Of a stretch of DNA of 45,093 nt, positions 34,133 to 42,747 are shown piece by piece (the first letter of the stretch is position 1; each line of letters starts with the position of its first letter). The stretch comes from Chromatiales bacterium. Its GTDB lineage: Bacteria > Pseudomonadota > Gammaproteobacteria > Chromatiales > Chromatiaceae. A program made the translations under genes and the position numbers. The stretch is taken from the NCBI GenBank assembly GCA_028278145.1, contig JANQEV010000086.1:1-45093 (forward strand), in the 5' to 3' direction. Under the pieces are notes generated by a model, which was not told where the DNA came from, made no database searches, and saw only the letters and a program-made list of their open reading frames with translations.

Positions 34133-34872
34133 AAGGTTTAGCAGCTTACAGTTCAGTTCAGGACCAGGATGCCGATACTTTAGTCAACCAGCATGCTCCA
34201 TTGGTGAAACGAATTGCCTACCACATGGTAAACAGATTACCACCGAGTGTGCAGGTAGATGATCTGATCCAGGCTGGGATGATTGGACTGCTGGAGGCAA
34301 GTCGGCATTACGACCAGAGTAGGGGGGCTAGTTTTGAGACCTATGCTGGTATCCGCATACGCGGTGCCATGTTGGATGAGATACGGCGCAGTGACTGGAC
34401 ACCAAGGTCGGTGCATCGCAAGGCCAGGATGGTTTCAGATGCCATGCGGGAGATTGAGAATGTTGAGGGACGGGATGCCCGTGATGTGGAAGTGGCAGAT
34501 GCTATGGGGTTGTCACTGGAGGATTACCACAAGATCTTGTTGGACTCCTCGGGATGCAGGGTTTTCAGTGTAGAAGAGCTACGGGTGGTTGGGGAACTCC
34601 CACAGGGGGAGAATGATGGTTCCATAATTGGGCCATTGGATGGGTTCCAGAAAAGTGAGTTTAAGGATTCATTGGCAGAGGCGATATCAGGTCTGCCAGA
34701 GAGGGAAAGGCTGGTAATCGCCCTCTACTATGATGAGGAGATGAATCTGCGGGAGATAGGTCAGGTGCTGGGTGTGACGGAATCGAGGGCGTGCCAGATC
34801 CATAGTCAGGCAACCTTCAGGTTACGTTCCAGACTCACAGAGTGGTTATCAGATGAGGATGACTCATCCTAA
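34129..34872 (+). CDS. fliA: Flagellar sigma factor FliA (sigma-28)
   Basis: FliA directs late flagellar and chemotaxis genes once FlgM is exported. The 247 residues include region 2 (VKRIAYHMVNRLPPSVQVDDLIQAGMIGLLEASRHYD, with YAGIRIRGAMLDEIRRSDWTPRSV), region 3 and region 4 (GLPERERLVIALYYDEEMNLREIGQVLGVTESRACQIHSQATFRLR). The GTG start overlaps the fleN stop (GTGA), showing coupling. The anti-sigma factor flgM is not in the window. Confidence 0.97.
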   Translation: MKGLAAYSSVQDQDADTLVNQHAPLVKRIAYHMVNRLPPSVQVDDLIQAGMIGLLEASRHYDQSRGASFETYAGIRIRGAMLDEIRRSDWTPRSVHRKARMVSDAMREIENVEGRDARDVEVADAMGLSLEDYHKILLDSSGCRVFSVEELRVVGELPQGENDGSIIGPLDGFQKSEFKDSLAEAISGLPERERLVIALYYDEEMNLREIGQVLGVTESRACQIHSQATFRLRSRLTEWLSDEDDSS

Positions 34873-34948
34873 ACCGCTCAACTGGCAGAAGATCTGTCGT
34901 GTTGGCTGACTGGATAGTTTGTTTTAGATGTTTACTTAGGAGGTTGCC

Positions 34949-35335
34949 TTGGATAAGAACATGAAGATTCTGGTTGTGGATGATTTTTCCACAATGAGGC
35001 GGATTATTAAAAATCTGCTCAGGGATCTTGGATTCACTAATACCCAGGAAGCAGATGACGGGGTTACTGCTTTACCTATGTTGCAGTCAGGCAACTTTGA
35101 TTTCCTGGTTACCGACTGGAATATGCCTGGGATGACCGGACTGGATCTACTTAAAGAGGTGCGAAAAGATGACAATCTTGTAGGCCTTCCAGTATTGATG
35201 GTTACGGCAGAGTCCAAGCGCGAACAGATTATTGAAGCAGCCCAGGCTGGAGTAAATGGCTATGTGGTAAAGCCTTTTACAGCAGCAACCCTTAAAGAGA
35301 AGATTGACAAGATCTTCGAGCGGGTGGAGAGCTAA
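34949..35335 (+). CDS. cheY: Chemotaxis response regulator CheY
   Basis: CheY-P binds FliM to change rotor direction. The 128 residues are a single receiver domain: acidic pair in [20 protein letters not shown], phosphorylation site D56 in [12 protein letters not shown], conserved Thr in LMVTAESKR and Lys in [14 protein letters not shown]. The TTG at 34949 is supported by a perfect AGGAGG five bases before it. The ATG at 34961 (MKILVVDD) would leave a 17-base gap, too far. cheZ follows 26 bp downstream. Confidence 0.97.
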   Translation: MDKNMKILVVDDFSTMRRIIKNLLRDLGFTNTQEADDGVTALPMLQSGNFDFLVTDWNMPGMTGLDLLKEVRKDDNLVGLPVLMVTAESKREQIIEAAQAGVNGYVVKPFTAATLKEKIDKIFERVES

Positions 35336-35361
35336 TATGCAGAAACTGCAGGAGACCCGCA

Positions 35362-36093
35362 ATGGTTGATACGGAAATAAAAAAAGACCTGTTAGAAAAA
35401 GCCAAACAACTGGTGTCATCTCTAGAGTCGGGGGATGATGATGTTACAGAGAGTACACTGGAACAACTTGCAGATTACTCTGAGAGCAATCTATTCAAGG
35501 AAGTAGGCCGCCTGACCAGAGAGTTACATGAAGCAATAAATGGTTTTCTATTGGATGCCAAGATTACAGATCTGGCTCAGCGTGAGATCCCTGATGCCAG
35601 TGAACGCCTCAGCTATGTAATCACCATGACAGAAAAATCTGCCAATACCACTCTGGGGGCAGTGGAAGAGAGTCTGCCCTTGGCTGACGAACTGGGGGAA
35701 AAAGCCACCGAGTTGTCAGAAAAGTGGGACCTGTTCAAGGGTAGAAAAATGAGTGTGGATGATTTCCGTACCCTGAGTGGAGATCTCACCAGCTTCCTGG
35801 AGATTGCACCAAGTTATTCCAAGAGTCTGCATAGTAATCTCTCAGAAGTACTTCTGGCTCAGGACTTCCAGGATCTTACTGGACAGATTATTCGCCAGGT
35901 CATCACCCTGGTAACAGACATTGAAGACAAGCTGGTGCAGCTGGTACGTATTTCCGGGGCCAAGATGCCGGATAAGGGGTATCAATCAGATACCGAAAAG
36001 CTGGAAGGGCCTGTGGTGCCAGGAGTGGATCAAGGGGATGTGGTTGGTGGACAGGATGATGTAGATGACCTGTTATCTAGTTTGGGATTCTAG
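35362..36093 (+). CDS. cheZ: CheY-P phosphatase CheZ
   Basis: CheZ dephosphorylates CheY-P, ending the turning signal. The 243 residues are mostly helical, with the long hairpin (EVGRLTRELHEAINGFLLDAKI, PDASERLSYVITMTEKSANTTL) and the catalytic segment AQDFQDLTGQIIRQVITLV containing the conserved Asp and Gln. An acidic linker leads to the C-terminal CheY-binding peptide DDVDDLLSSLGF. cheA starts 12 bp later. Presence of CheZ is typical of beta/gammaproteobacteria. Confidence 0.95.
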   Translation: MVDTEIKKDLLEKAKQLVSSLESGDDDVTESTLEQLADYSESNLFKEVGRLTRELHEAINGFLLDAKITDLAQREIPDASERLSYVITMTEKSANTTLGAVEESLPLADELGEKATELSEKWDLFKGRKMSVDDFRTLSGDLTSFLEIAPSYSKSLHSNLSEVLLAQDFQDLTGQIIRQVITLVTDIEDKLVQLVRISGAKMPDKGYQSDTEKLEGPVVPGVDQGDVVGGQDDVDDLLSSLGF

Positions 36094-36105
36094 GGACAAA
36101 GAATA

Positions 36106-38376
36106 ATGGCCATAGATACCGATGACGAAATCCTGCAAGACTTTTTAGTTGAGGCAGGTGAGATACTCGAAGAGCTGAATGAACAGCTGGTTGATCTGGA
36201 GCAGCGTCCAGATGACTATGATCTGTTGAATACGGTATTCAGGGGATTTCACACCATAAAAGGTGGAGCAGGTTTTCTGGGGATCGAAGCATTGGTAGGG
36301 GTGTGTCATGGCGCCGAGGATGTATTTAATGTTCTACGCCAGGGACAACGTACTGTAGATGCTCGCTTGATGGATGCGGTGCTGCAGGTATTGGATGAGG
36401 TGAACGATATGTTTGCCATGGTCCAGGAAGGTGTGGAGCCGACTAATGCAGATCAGGCGCTTTTAGATACCTTGGAGGTCCTGGCCCAACCAGAAGGTGA
36501 AGCTGAAGCTGAGGTAGAGGAAACGCCTGTTGCAGAGGCCCAGCCAGAACCTGAACCTGAGCCCGAACCGGAACCGGAGCCAGAAACAGATGCACCACAG
36601 CCGTCATCTGAAACTGCTGCAGCGCCAAGTGGTGACGATGATATCACCGAGGATGAATTCGAGGCATTGCTGGATCAACTGCATGGCACCGGCAAGCATG
36701 GTGGGCTACCAGGCCAGGAGGAGGCAACAGAGGATGCAGAACCTGCACCTGCTGAACCACAACCAGCAACTGCAGAAGCCAGCACTGAAAATAAAGCAGA
36801 ATCTGATGATATAACCGAAGATGAATTTGATGCCCTGCTGGATGAATTGCATGGTAAAGGCAAACACGGTGGAGTACCAAAGCAGGATGAGGCAGAGGCA
36901 GAAGAGCCGGCACCAGAAAAAACACCTGAACCTGCATCACCTCCCAGCAGCTCAGATGATATAACCGAAGCAGAGTTTGACGCCTTGCTGGATGACCTAC
37001 ATGGCAAGGGTAAGCATGGTGGTGTTCCCAAGCCAGATGCCGCACCAAAACCGGACACGGCAGCAAAACCTAAAGAGGTTCCAGAGCCGAAACCTAAACC
37101 AAAGGCTGAAGCACCCAAACCAGAACCTAAACCTGCGGCACCAGCAGCTAAGGCCGGCAAGGCCACACCACCCAAGGCTAAAGGTGCAGCGCCGAAGAAG
37201 GCTACAGAAACAACTGTCAGAGTGGATACCGCCAGGCTGGATGACATCATGAATATGGTGGGCGAATTGGTGCTGGTTAGAAACCGCCTGGCTAATCTGA
37301 AAGACCGGTTAGATGATGAAGAGGTGGCCACTGCAGTATCCAACCTGGATGTGGTGACCGCAGATCTGCAGAACTCTGTGATGAAGACCAGAATGCTGCC
37401 GGTGAAAAAGGTTTTTGGCCGTTTCCCCAGGGTGGTGCGAGACCTGGCGCGTAGTTTGAGGAAAGAGATTGATCTGGAGATGCATGGTGAGGAGACCGAT
37501 CTAGACAAAAACCTGGTGGAGGCACTGGCTGATCCTATGGTGCATCTGGTACGTAATGCTGTGGATCATGGCATCGAGCAACCAGATGCTAGGGAGAAAG
37601 CAGGCAAGCCGAGAAAAGGTACTGTGGTACTGTCTGCGGCACAGGAGGGAGACCATATACTTCTGACCATAACAGACGATGGTAAGGGAATGGATCCCAA
37701 TGTATTGCGCCAAAAAGCAGTTGAAAAAGGGATGATGGATGAAGAGGCCGCGGCGCGTCTGAGTGACAAGGATCTATATAACCTGATTTTTCATCCTGGT
37801 TTCTCAACCAAGACAGAGATCTCAGATGTGTCCGGGCGTGGCGTAGGTATGGATGTAGTTAAAACCCGTATTGCCCAGATGAACGGTACGGTGGAGATCG
37901 ATTCAGAACTCGGTACTGGAAGTCAGATTGTGATCAAGTTACCACTGACCCTCGCTATCTTGCCAACCCTGATGGTTAAGATGGCATCCCAGCCGTTTGC
38001 CTTACCCTTGTCCACTGTAGTTGAGATTTTTAATCTGGATCTGAGTCATACCAATGTAGTGGATGGCCAGCTTACCATTATGGTACGTGAGAGGGCCTTA
38101 CCGCTATTCTATCTACGTACCTGGCTGATATCAGAGAGTAAACAACAAGATCAGGAAGAGAATGCAGGACACGTGGTCGTAGTCAATGTGGGTGGAGTTC
38201 AGGTGGGATTGGTAGTGGACCATCTAATTGGCCAGGAAGAGGTGGTAATCAAACCACTTGGTTCCATGTTGCAGGGGTTGGATGGTATGGCCGGTGCAAC
38301 AATTACTGGGGATGGCAATATTGCCCTTATTCTTGATGTGCCGGGATTGTTAAGAAAATATGCACGAAGATTTTAA
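36106..38376 (+). CDS. cheA: Chemotaxis histidine kinase CheA
   Basis: CheA phosphorylates CheY and CheB under receptor control. The 756 residues hold one Hpt domain with H49 in RGFHTIKGGAGFLG. A 240-residue low-complexity linker rich in P, E and A carries three copies of a 23-residue motif (D-D-I-T-E-x-E-F-x-A-L-L-D-x-L-H-G-x-G-K-H-G-G). The dimerisation domain (TTVRVDTARLDDIMNMVGELVLVRNRL), the ATP-binding core (LVRNAVDHGIEQP, DDGKGMDP, GRGVGMDVVK) and the CheW-like domain (KLPLTLAILPTLMVKM onward) complete the protein. All nucleotide boxes are intact. Most CheA proteins of this length have a single CheY-binding P2 domain; it is not recognisable here, and the repeats take that place. Confidence 0.96.
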   Translation: MAIDTDDEILQDFLVEAGEILEELNEQLVDLEQRPDDYDLLNTVFRGFHTIKGGAGFLGIEALVGVCHGAEDVFNVLRQGQRTVDARLMDAVLQVLDEVNDMFAMVQEGVEPTNADQALLDTLEVLAQPEGEAEAEVEETPVAEAQPEPEPEPEPEPEPETDAPQPSSETAAAPSGDDDITEDEFEALLDQLHGTGKHGGLPGQEEATEDAEPAPAEPQPATAEASTENKAESDDITEDEFDALLDELHGKGKHGGVPKQDEAEAEEPAPEKTPEPASPPSSSDDITEAEFDALLDDLHGKGKHGGVPKPDAAPKPDTAAKPKEVPEPKPKPKAEAPKPEPKPAAPAAKAGKATPPKAKGAAPKKATETTVRVDTARLDDIMNMVGELVLVRNRLANLKDRLDDEEVATAVSNLDVVTADLQNSVMKTRMLPVKKVFGRFPRVVRDLARSLRKEIDLEMHGEETDLDKNLVEALADPMVHLVRNAVDHGIEQPDAREKAGKPRKGTVVLSAAQEGDHILLTITDDGKGMDPNVLRQKAVEKGMMDEEAAARLSDKDLYNLIFHPGFSTKTEISDVSGRGVGMDVVKTRIAQMNGTVEIDSELGTGSQIVIKLPLTLAILPTLMVKMASQPFALPLSTVVEIFNLDLSHTNVVDGQLTIMVRERALPLFYLRTWLISESKQQDQEENAGHVVVVNVGGVQVGLVVDHLIGQEEVVIKPLGSMLQGLDGMAGATITGDGNIALILDVPGLLRKYARRF
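36637..37023 (+). repeat. Three 69-bp in-frame repeats inside cheA
   Basis: Copies start at 36637, 36805 and 36955 and each encode 23 residues ending LHGxGKHGG. Copies 2 and 3 are nearly identical at DNA level (both start GATGATATAACCGAAG). They are separated by 56- and 50-codon periods of proline/glutamate-rich linker, indicating duplication inside the gene. Confidence 0.9.
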
Positions 38377-38378
38377 GT

Positions 38379-38495
38379 ATGGATTCAGTAAATCTGAAAA
38401 AGGCAGTGCTGCAATGTTGGAATCAGCAGCATCACTCTGCACTGCAATACTGTAATCCTGATTCAGTCAGATATCCTGGTAGCAGACATGAGTAA
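38379..38495 (+). CDS. Possible 38-aa peptide between cheA and cheB
   Basis: The frame starts two bases after the cheA stop (TAA-GT-ATG) and ends at 38495, just before the favoured cheB start at 38506. The product MDSVNLKKAVLQCWNQQHHS... is helical at first and carries two cysteines. Its ribosome site is weak (GAAG eleven bases upstream), so it would rely on coupling to cheA. It fills an otherwise unused 110-bp gap in a cluster that has few gaps. It may be a leader that feeds ribosomes to cheB, or chance. Confidence 0.3.
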   Translation: MDSVNLKKAVLQCWNQQHHSALQYCNPDSVRYPGSRHE

Positions 38496-38505
38496 GGAAT
38501 TTGAC

Positions 38506-39558
38506 ATGGACGGTAAGATCAGAGTGCTGGTGGTCGATGATTCAGCATTTTTCCGGCGCCACCTGTCCAAGATACTTTCCGCACATGAGCTGATTGAGGT
38601 GGTTGGTACCGCAGCAGACGGTAAGGCTGGGGTTGCAGCAGCTCATGAACTAAAGCCAGATGTAATTACCATGGATGTAGAGATGCCGGTTATGGATGGC
38701 ATCACTGCAGTCAAGCAGATCATGGCTGAAGTTCCCACTCCAATCCTCATGCTCTCCTCTTATACCTACTCAGGCGCCGAGGCAACACTGGATGCTTTGC
38801 AGGCTGGGGCCGTAGATTTTATCCCCAAGCAGAGTAATGGAACCTCAAATAGTATGAAGGTTCTTGCTGCCATGCTGGTACAGAAGGTGCTGGCTGTCAC
38901 TAAAAATCGAGTACTGAAATCTGCCAGGCTGACTCCTACACAAACGACACCTTCCCGATCGCGTGAATCTCCACAGGTAGTACAAAAAGGAGGCTATGGA
39001 CTGGTGGTAATAGGTGCTTCTACCGGGGGGCCTGTTGCCATACAAAACCTGATAAGTTCTCTCCCCGGGAGCTTTCCTGTACCTCTGGTACTGGCAGTCC
39101 ACATGCCTGGCAATTTCACCAAGGCATATGCTGAGCGACTGGACGGTTTATGCAAACTGAATGTCAAAGAGGCAGTTGACGGAGACAGGTTGGCCCCGGG
39201 CAAGGCATTGTTGGCACCTGGTGGTAAGCAGCTATCTTTTACCCGCAAAGGTGCAGACACCTTTGTGTGTGTGAATGAGGGCAAGAAGGAGGAGACATAT
39301 AAACCAAGCATAGATTTGACCTTTGAGTCAGCAGCCCAGGTTATGCATGACTCTGTGCTAGCTGTAGTCCTGACTGGAATGGGAGCTGATGGTTGTAAGG
39401 GTGCAGGCATACTCAAGCAAAAAAGATCAACCGTCTGGAGTCAGGATGAGGCCAGTTGTGTCATCTATGGAATGCCCCAGGCAGTGGAAAAGAAAGGGTA
39501 TTCAGACATGGTCCTACCTTTGTCTGAAATTGGTCCGGCCCTGGTGAAGGCGGTCTAA
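38506..39558 (+). CDS. cheB: Chemotaxis methylesterase CheB
   Basis: CheB removes methyl groups from receptor glutamates (and deamidates glutamines) when phosphorylated by CheA. The 350 residues have a receiver domain (VLVVDDSAFFRRHLSKIL, D57 in ITMDVEMPVMDG), a linker, and the esterase domain with Ser in VIGASTGGPVAIQ, His in VLAVHMPGNFTKAYAERLD and Asp in VLTGMGADGCKG. ATG 38506 is chosen because AAGGA lies 7 bases ahead and MDGKIRVLVVDDS suits the family; an ATG at 38488 would add six residues and overlap the 38-aa frame. The methyltransferase cheR is not in the window. motC begins at the very next base. Confidence 0.93.
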   Translation: MDGKIRVLVVDDSAFFRRHLSKILSAHELIEVVGTAADGKAGVAAAHELKPDVITMDVEMPVMDGITAVKQIMAEVPTPILMLSSYTYSGAEATLDALQAGAVDFIPKQSNGTSNSMKVLAAMLVQKVLAVTKNRVLKSARLTPTQTTPSRSRESPQVVQKGGYGLVVIGASTGGPVAIQNLISSLPGSFPVPLVLAVHMPGNFTKAYAERLDGLCKLNVKEAVDGDRLAPGKALLAPGGKQLSFTRKGADTFVCVNEGKKEETYKPSIDLTFESAAQVMHDSVLAVVLTGMGADGCKGAGILKQKRSTVWSQDEASCVIYGMPQAVEKKGYSDMVLPLSEIGPALVKAV

Positions 39559-40299
39559 ATGGACATATTGAGTCTAATAGGAGTTCTTCTAGCATTGCTG
39601 GCCATTCTGGGAGGCAATGCCCTGGAAGGTGGACATATTGATTCATTGATCAATGGTCCTGCCATGGTAATAGTAATTGGTGGCACCATTGGTGCCATAC
39701 TGTTACAGACACCAATGAGTGTGTTTATACATGCGATACGAGTGGCAGGATCCGTATTTTTTCCACCTCGCTTGAACTTAACTTCTTCCATAGACAAGCT
39801 GGTTGATTGGAGCAATATTGCCAGGAAAGAGGGATTGTTGGGGCTGGAAGAGATCGCTGAGACAGAACCAGATCTGTTTGTACGTAAAGGGATGCAACTG
39901 CTGGTGGATGGTACTGAGCCTGAGGTGATACGCAATATACTTGAGGTAGAGCTGGATAGTCGTGAGCATCATGATATACAGGCAGCAAAAGTGTTTGAAT
40001 CTATGGGTGGCTACTCACCGACAATTGGCATCATCGGTGCAGTAATGGGGCTGATCCATGTGATGCAGAATCTGGCTGACCCGTCCAAGCTGGGCAGTGG
40101 TATTGCCACAGCATTTGTAGCAACAATCTATGGTGTTGGCCTGGCCAACCTATTTCTGCTTCCGTTTGGCAACAAGTTGAAATCCATTGCCATGGGGAAG
40201 TCACATCATAGGGATATGATTATTGAAGGAATAGTATCTATAGCAGAGGGAGAAAACCCACGAAATATTGAATCCAAGCTTCAGGGTTACCTGAACTGA
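39559..40299 (+). CDS. motC: Flagellar stator protein MotC (MotA family)
   Basis: The MotA-type half of a proton-driven stator. The 246 residues have four helices and the cytoplasmic loop with the charged torque residues (RKGMQLLVDGTEPEVIRNILEVELD), then the conserved SMGGYSPTIGIIGAVMGLIHVM and ATAFVATIYGVGLANLFLLP. It is the MotC type of pseudomonads by its place after cheB and before motD. The start touches the cheB stop with no spacer. Any primary motAB pair is outside the window. Confidence 0.93.
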   Translation: MDILSLIGVLLALLAILGGNALEGGHIDSLINGPAMVIVIGGTIGAILLQTPMSVFIHAIRVAGSVFFPPRLNLTSSIDKLVDWSNIARKEGLLGLEEIAETEPDLFVRKGMQLLVDGTEPEVIRNILEVELDSREHHDIQAAKVFESMGGYSPTIGIIGAVMGLIHVMQNLADPSKLGSGIATAFVATIYGVGLANLFLLPFGNKLKSIAMGKSHHRDMIIEGIVSIAEGENPRNIESKLQGYLN

Positions 40300-40319
40300 G
40301 TTGTAGGAACATGACGTAA

Positions 40320-41204
40320 ATGGCAAGAAAGAGAAGACATGAAGAGCATGAAAACCACGAACGCTGGTTAGTATCTTATGCTGACTTCATAACTCTATTG
40401 TTTGCGTTTTTTGTGGTGATGTACTCCATCTCCTCAGTTAATGATGGAAAGTATCGGGTGCTGTCTGAGACCCTGACTGACGCCTTTCTGACCTCAGCGC
40501 AGAGTCTTGATCCTATTCAGGTGGGTGAAAAGGTGCGTACTACCTTGCCGGTAGCTGGTGAGTTTGCCGCCTCTGAGCCAGGTACTCTGGAGTCATCTGA
40601 TCAGAACGATCCTCTGGATACCCTGGATGAAGAGGTGTATGACACCAAGGGACGTCCGGAAGCGGAAGGGGTTGGCAAAGCCGGAGATAGCGGAAAGGGC
40701 AAGACAGATGCGACTCTGGATCAGACTGCAGACGACCTGAAAGCAGCCCTGGCGCAGTTTATCAGTGAAGATCTGGCATCGGTGACTCAGACCGAGAGGG
40801 GAGTCGAGGTAGAAATGAGAAGCAAGGCACTGTTTCCCAGCGGTAGTGCCAGATTGTCACGTAAGGCCATTGGTATGATGCGGAGCATGGCCAGGATACT
40901 GGCACCACTGCCAAACCAGATTGAGGTGGAGGGCCACACCGACAATGTACCTATTAAGACCATACTGTTTCCATCCAATTGGGAGCTTTCTGCAGCCAGA
41001 GCTGCCAGCGTGGTACATCTTTTAGGTCGCTTCAAAGTAAACCATAACCAGATGGCTGCCATAGGCTATGGTGAGTACCGGCCCAGAGCTGATAACGCCA
41101 CACCAGGTGGCAGGCAGGAAAATCGGCGTGTGGCCCTGGTTATCAAGACCCAGGCCGATGAACGCAAGGGTGGTGATACAAACCGCAAGCGGGGTGGGCA
41201 ATGA
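40320..41204 (+). CDS. motD: Flagellar stator protein MotD (MotB family)
   Basis: The MotB-type half of the stator, 294 residues. The single helix WLVSYADFITLLFAFFVVMYSIS carries the proton-binding Asp (residue 22 region, SYADF). After a plug and a linker rich in D/E/G comes the OmpA-like peptidoglycan-binding domain (LFPSGSARLSRKAIGMM, VEGHTDNVPI, NWELSAARAASVV, GYGEYRPRADN). The family's H+-type pattern is kept. The basic tail (NRKRGGQ) overlaps the next gene by ATGA. Confidence 0.93.
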   Translation: MARKRRHEEHENHERWLVSYADFITLLFAFFVVMYSISSVNDGKYRVLSETLTDAFLTSAQSLDPIQVGEKVRTTLPVAGEFAASEPGTLESSDQNDPLDTLDEEVYDTKGRPEAEGVGKAGDSGKGKTDATLDQTADDLKAALAQFISEDLASVTQTERGVEVEMRSKALFPSGSARLSRKAIGMMRSMARILAPLPNQIEVEGHTDNVPIKTILFPSNWELSAARAASVVHLLGRFKVNHNQMAAIGYGEYRPRADNATPGGRQENRRVALVIKTQADERKGGDTNRKRGGQ

Positions 41205-42001
41205 GAGTCTGGACCATTGCCAATCAGAAAGGTGGCGTCGGCAAGACCACCACCACAGTCACTCTCGGTGGCCTGCTGGCCAGTTGGGGGCTGCGAACCC
41301 TATTGGTGGATATAGACCCACATGGTTCCATGACCAGCTATTTCCGCTATGACCCAGACTCATTGGAACACAGTACCTACTCCCTGTTCCGAGCGAAGAT
41401 GGATAAAAAAGATATCGAACCCGCCGGGCTGATTCGGGATACCGGCACCGAAGGGTTGTATCTATTACCCGCCTCCATGGCATTGGCAACCCTGGATCGA
41501 CAGACCGGACGCCTGGAAGGTATGGGTTTGGTGTTAAAACAGACCCTGAATGAGCTCTCGGAGCATTTCGACTACGTATTGATAGACTGCCCGCCTATGT
41601 TGGGGGTATTGATGGTGAATGCCCTGGCGGCATGTGAGCGCTTGATTATGCCGGTACAGACTGAGTTCCTGGCCCTGAAGGGTCTGGAACGGATGTTACA
41701 CACATTGGAGATGATACTGCGTTCCCGGGAAGTGGCACTGCCATACACCATAGTACCGACTTTTTTTGATCGACGTACCAAGGCTTCCTTCGACAGCCTG
41801 AAATACCTGCAGGAAAACTATTCGGAGATGCTATGGAATGATGTGATACCGGTTGATACCAAGTTTCGTGAATCCAGTAAGGCCGGCATACCACCGACTC
41901 TATACAGCCCCAACTCTCATGGTGTGATGGCATATGGCAAGCTGCTGGAGTACTTGCACAACAGTGAAAACACTCCATCTGGTCGGGAGATGGTTGGATG
42001 A
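41201..42001 (+). CDS. parC: ParA-family ATPase of the chemotaxis cluster, ParC-like
   Basis: A 266-residue ParA ATPase with the Walker A KGGVGKTTTTVTLGGLL (12-28), LLVDIDPHGSMTSYF, and LIDCPPMLGVLMVNAL. Its place between motD and a CheW-like gene is that of Vibrio ParC, which recruits and segregates polar chemotaxis arrays in step with cell division. No parB or parS is nearby, which speaks against plasmid or chromosome partition. It starts inside the motD stop and ends in an ATGA overlap with the next gene. The specific ParC role is inferred from order. Confidence 0.88.
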   Translation: MRVWTIANQKGGVGKTTTTVTLGGLLASWGLRTLLVDIDPHGSMTSYFRYDPDSLEHSTYSLFRAKMDKKDIEPAGLIRDTGTEGLYLLPASMALATLDRQTGRLEGMGLVLKQTLNELSEHFDYVLIDCPPMLGVLMVNALAACERLIMPVQTEFLALKGLERMLHTLEMILRSREVALPYTIVPTFFDRRTKASFDSLKYLQENYSEMLWNDVIPVDTKFRESSKAGIPPTLYSPNSHGVMAYGKLLEYLHNSENTPSGREMVG

Positions 42002-42672
42002 GCAAGAACAAACAAGATGAAGCAACCAAGCTGGAAGATCAGGACCAGATCATAAACAACTATCTGGAATCTCTGCTTAGTGAGGTTCAAGAATATAGTG
42101 AAACTGAGACCAAGACCCAGCAGGAAAGCGCTGAAGTAGTTAGCATCCGGCCGCAGGCAGTTGAGGTGCATGAGCAGCAGGAGCAGGTAGAGGAGGTTGC
42201 AGAAAGCCAGGATGTGCAGGAGGTACCGGAGTGGGCTCAGGAGCCCTTTCAATGCCTGTTATTCAAGGTAGGTGGCATGACTTTGGCTACACCCCTGCTG
42301 GTTTTAGATAATATTGTAAAATGGGAAGAAGAACTTACATCCATGCCGGGGCAACCTGACTGGCATATGGGTGTTCTGCAGCATCGTGACCGTAACGTAG
42401 TGGTAGTGGATACAGCCAGACTGCTGATACCGGAACAACTCGATGCGAATGATGCAGAGCCCAGGGAGATGGGAAGCCATATCCTAATTATCGGAAATAA
42501 CAGCTATGGACTGGCCTGCGATAGCCTGGCCAAGCCGGTTATTCTGAGTAGAGAGGATATTCGCTGGTCAGGCTCACACCCGGACCGTCTGTGGATGGCA
42601 GGTACGATTAAAGACAAATTGTCTGTGTTGTTGGATATGGATGCCCTGTTACAGAAAATTAGGCACGATTAA
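41998..42672 (+). CDS. CheW-like domain protein, ParP-like
   Basis: A 224-residue protein. The N-terminal 75 residues are acidic and glutamine-rich (KLEDQDQIINNYLESLLSEVQEY, then low-complexity E/Q/V). The C-terminal part from about 82 is a CheW domain (FQCLLFKVGGMTLATPLLVLDNIVKW, MGVLQHRDRNVVVVDTARLL, YGLACDSLAKPVILSREDIRW). The layout and order after the ParA gene match ParP, which links ParC to CheA and array proteins. The start overlaps the upstream stop (ATGA). Could also be simply a second CheW. Confidence 0.85.
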   Translation: MSKNKQDEATKLEDQDQIINNYLESLLSEVQEYSETETKTQQESAEVVSIRPQAVEVHEQQEQVEEVAESQDVQEVPEWAQEPFQCLLFKVGGMTLATPLLVLDNIVKWEEELTSMPGQPDWHMGVLQHRDRNVVVVDTARLLIPEQLDANDAEPREMGSHILIIGNNSYGLACDSLAKPVILSREDIRWSGSHPDRLWMAGTIKDKLSVLLDMDALLQKIRHD

Positions 42673-42747
42673 TGCAAGATCCTTATTATTACACCTGGTA
42701 ATGACTGGATTTTGACAGCAAATTGAATGTTTAGTGGGAGATAATTA

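Noticed and set aside
36675..37508. 277-codon antisense frame over cheA
   Set aside because: It mirrors the biased proline/glutamate linker of cheA, giving serine/glycine low complexity. It is a shadow of that composition.
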